From: Ectobacillus sp042610425
GTDB taxonomy: Bacteria; Bacillota; Bacilli; Bacillales; Bacillaceae_G
Assembly: GCF_042610425.1 (NCBI RefSeq)
Contig: NZ_JBGJZM010000002.1
Location: forward strand, 310,001-374,000
Reading direction: 5' to 3'
Length of the DNA: 64,000 nucleotides
In this document: piece by piece, positions 62,972 to 64,000 of the stretch
Layout: the number at the start of each line of letters is the position of its first letter
How positions within the stretch are numbered: position 1 is the first letter of the stretch
Position numbers and translations under genes: made by a program
Notes under the pieces: generated by a model
Databases searched by the model: none
Told to the model about the DNA's origin: nothing
What the model saw: only the letters and a program-made list of their open reading frames with translations

Positions 62972-63348
62972 GAAAGTAACAAATAATCCGAAGAGGTGGA
63001 GATAACCAAGAAGCCATGCCCCTCCAGATAAAAATGAGCCAGATATGTATAGAATTGATCCGAAATGAGAGGGAATTGATCCAAAATGAGTAACAAATAA
63101 GCCGAAGAGGTGGAGATAACCAAAAAGCCATGCCTCTCCAGATAAAAATGATCCAGATATGTACAGAATTGATCCGAAACAATAGGGAATTGATCCAAAA
63201 TGAGTAACAAATAAGCCGAAGAGGTAGAGATAGTCAAGAAGCCATACTCCTCCAGATAAAAATGAGCCAGATATGCATAGAATTGATCCAAACCGTGAGG
63301 GAATTGATCCAAAATGAGTTACAAATGATCCGAAGAGGTAGATAAGAC
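62972..63348 (-). repeat. 114-bp higher-order tandem array, 4x21+30 nt (array E)
   Basis: Copies restart at 62988, 63102, 63216 and 63330 (CCGAAGAGG on the plus strand), exactly 114 apart. On the minus strand the units begin TTGGATCA, TCGGATCA, CTGGCTCA and TCGGCTTA, each 21 nt, plus 30 nt containing CATGGCTTCTTGGTTATC. The TTGGATC core links it to array C, while the 4x21+30 layout equals array B. It lies between the upp terminator and the protease gene. Frames are open because 114 is a multiple of three. Confidence 0.92.
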
Positions 63349-63379
63349 AATTTTTTGTGCTTATTTTTAGAAACTAAGA

Positions 63380-63424
63380 AAGGCTGTCCACTAGTCATGT
63401 TTCAATGACTTTTGGGACAGCCTC
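63380..63424 (-). terminator. Intrinsic terminator of upp
   Basis: On the minus strand GGCTGTCC and GGACAGCC form the outer stem and AGTCAT/ATGACT an inner stem, followed by TTTCTTAG. It is eight bases after the upp stop. Confidence 0.8.
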
Positions 63425-63431
63425 CTTTTCT

Positions 63432-64000
63432 TTATTTTGTTCCGAATAAACGGTCTCCTGCGTCTCCTAAGCCTGGAACGATGTAGCCATGATCATTTAG
63501 CTTTTCATCCAGTGCTGCAACGTAGATGTCAACGTCAGGATGCTGAGTTTGTACAAACTCTACACCAACTGGTGCTGCACAAATACACATCAGTTTAATA
63601 TTCTTTGCTCCGCGTTTCTTCAACGAATTAATAGCCTCTGATGCAGAACCACCTGTTGCAAGCATCGGATCCACTACGATGAAATCGCGCTCGTTTATAT
63701 CGGATGGAAGTTTTACATAATATTCAACCGGTTGCAATGTTTCTGGGTCACGATATAGACCAATGTGACCAACTTTAGCAGCCGGAATCAATTTTAAAAC
63801 TCCATCCACCATACCAAGACCTGCACGAAGGATTGGAATGATTCCTAATTTTTTACCAGAAAGTACCTTTGTCTTCGCTACACTTACCGGCGTTTCAATT
63901 TCAATTTCTTCAAGCGGTAGATCGCGTGTAATTTCAAAAGCCATTAAGCTTGCTACTTCATCTACTAATTCACGGAATTCTTTCGTACCCGTATTCTTAT
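63432..64000 (-). CDS. upp: Uracil phosphoribosyltransferase, 5' end beyond the window
   Basis: Salvages uracil to UMP with PRPP. The frame continues to the window edge (reading TGTKEFRELVDEVASLMAFE), so about 20 N-terminal residues are missing; the methionine at 63944 is internal. The PRPP loop VVDPMLATGGSASEA and the uracil-binding C terminus GYIVPGLGDAGDRLFGTK are present. In B. subtilis upp lies upstream of the atp operon, as here, where the protease gene and array E intervene. Confidence 0.96.
   Translation of the reverse strand, partial: KNTGTKEFRELVDEVASLMAFEITRDLPLEEIEIETPVSVAKTKVLSGKKLGIIPILRAGLGMVDGVLKLIPAAKVGHIGLYRDPETLQPVEYYVKLPSDINERDFIVVDPMLATGGSASEAINSLKKRGAKNIKLMCICAAPVGVEFVQTQHPDVDIYVAALDEKLNDHGYIVPGLGDAGDRLFGTK

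Noticed and set aside
62956..63312. Minus-strand frames with repeated LDQF/SDQF through array E
   Set aside because: Same repeat effect; between the upp terminator and the protease gene without ribosome site.
63432..63944. upp starting at the methionine at 63944
   Set aside because: The frame continues upstream to the window edge with conserved upp residues; that methionine is internal.

Overview
The window looks like a chromosome segment of the Bacillus cereus group (low-GC, spore-forming Bacillota). The evidence is the gene order (atp operon, nuo operon, ywmB-murA-spoIID, spoIIQ, spoIIID-mbl-fabZ), an 11-gene complex I operon whose NuoC has an Ala/Lys repeat extension, sporulation genes with sigma-E- and sigma-F-like promoters, and one probable bcr1 element, a repeat known only from this group. 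Almost all genes read on the minus strand. The plus-strand genes (a NERD protein, a GGDEF-EAL protein, rocR and an lrgA/lrgB pair) have A/C-rich codons, as expected for the lagging strand.

Layout: 1-15.3 kb is a capsule/exopolysaccharide locus. Read on the minus strand it runs: chain-length regulator, tyrosine kinase, PHP phosphatase, gtaB, priming sugar transferase, Wzy-like polymerase, glf, DUF4422 protein, glycosyltransferase, flippase, glycosyltransferase, flippase, ugd, terminator, then a second regulator-kinase-phosphatase cassette that leaves the window. 15.3-18 kb has a secreted unknown protein, a phosphodiester glycosidase and fabZ. 18-31.5 kb holds mbl, spoIIID, spoIIQ, small membrane and unknown genes, an Nramp-family transporter under an M-box (Mg2+) riboswitch, spoIID, a NERD protein, murA, ywmB and a DUF1146 gene. 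31.5-41.9 kb is nuoABCDHIJKLMN, with a cre-like site over its promoter. 42.5-53.1 kb is accessory: a c-di-GMP enzyme, two rocD copies, rocR, two DUF975 membrane proteins and a CidA/LrgA-CidB/LrgB pair. 53.3-60.5 kb is the full F1Fo ATP synthase operon, followed by a subtilisin-like protease and upp, which is cut by the window end.

The most unusual structure is a set of five intergenic tandem arrays (about 20.17, 28.40, 45.27, 48.42 and 62.97 kb). Their sequences differ, but all are built from units of 21 nt joined by linkers of fixed length: 4x21+30 = 114 twice, 4x21+19 and 5x21+19, and 2x21+10 = 52. Three of the four convergent gene junctions carry one; the fourth has a strong bidirectional terminator instead. 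I do not recognise these arrays as a described element.

Other points of interest are the M-box upstream of an Nramp-like protein that lacks the usual metal-site motifs, with an elaborate second leader segment; a decayed rocR copy beside rocD2; and a 3' gene remnant of the phosphodiester glycosidase. No tRNA, rRNA, insertion sequence or CRISPR array was seen.
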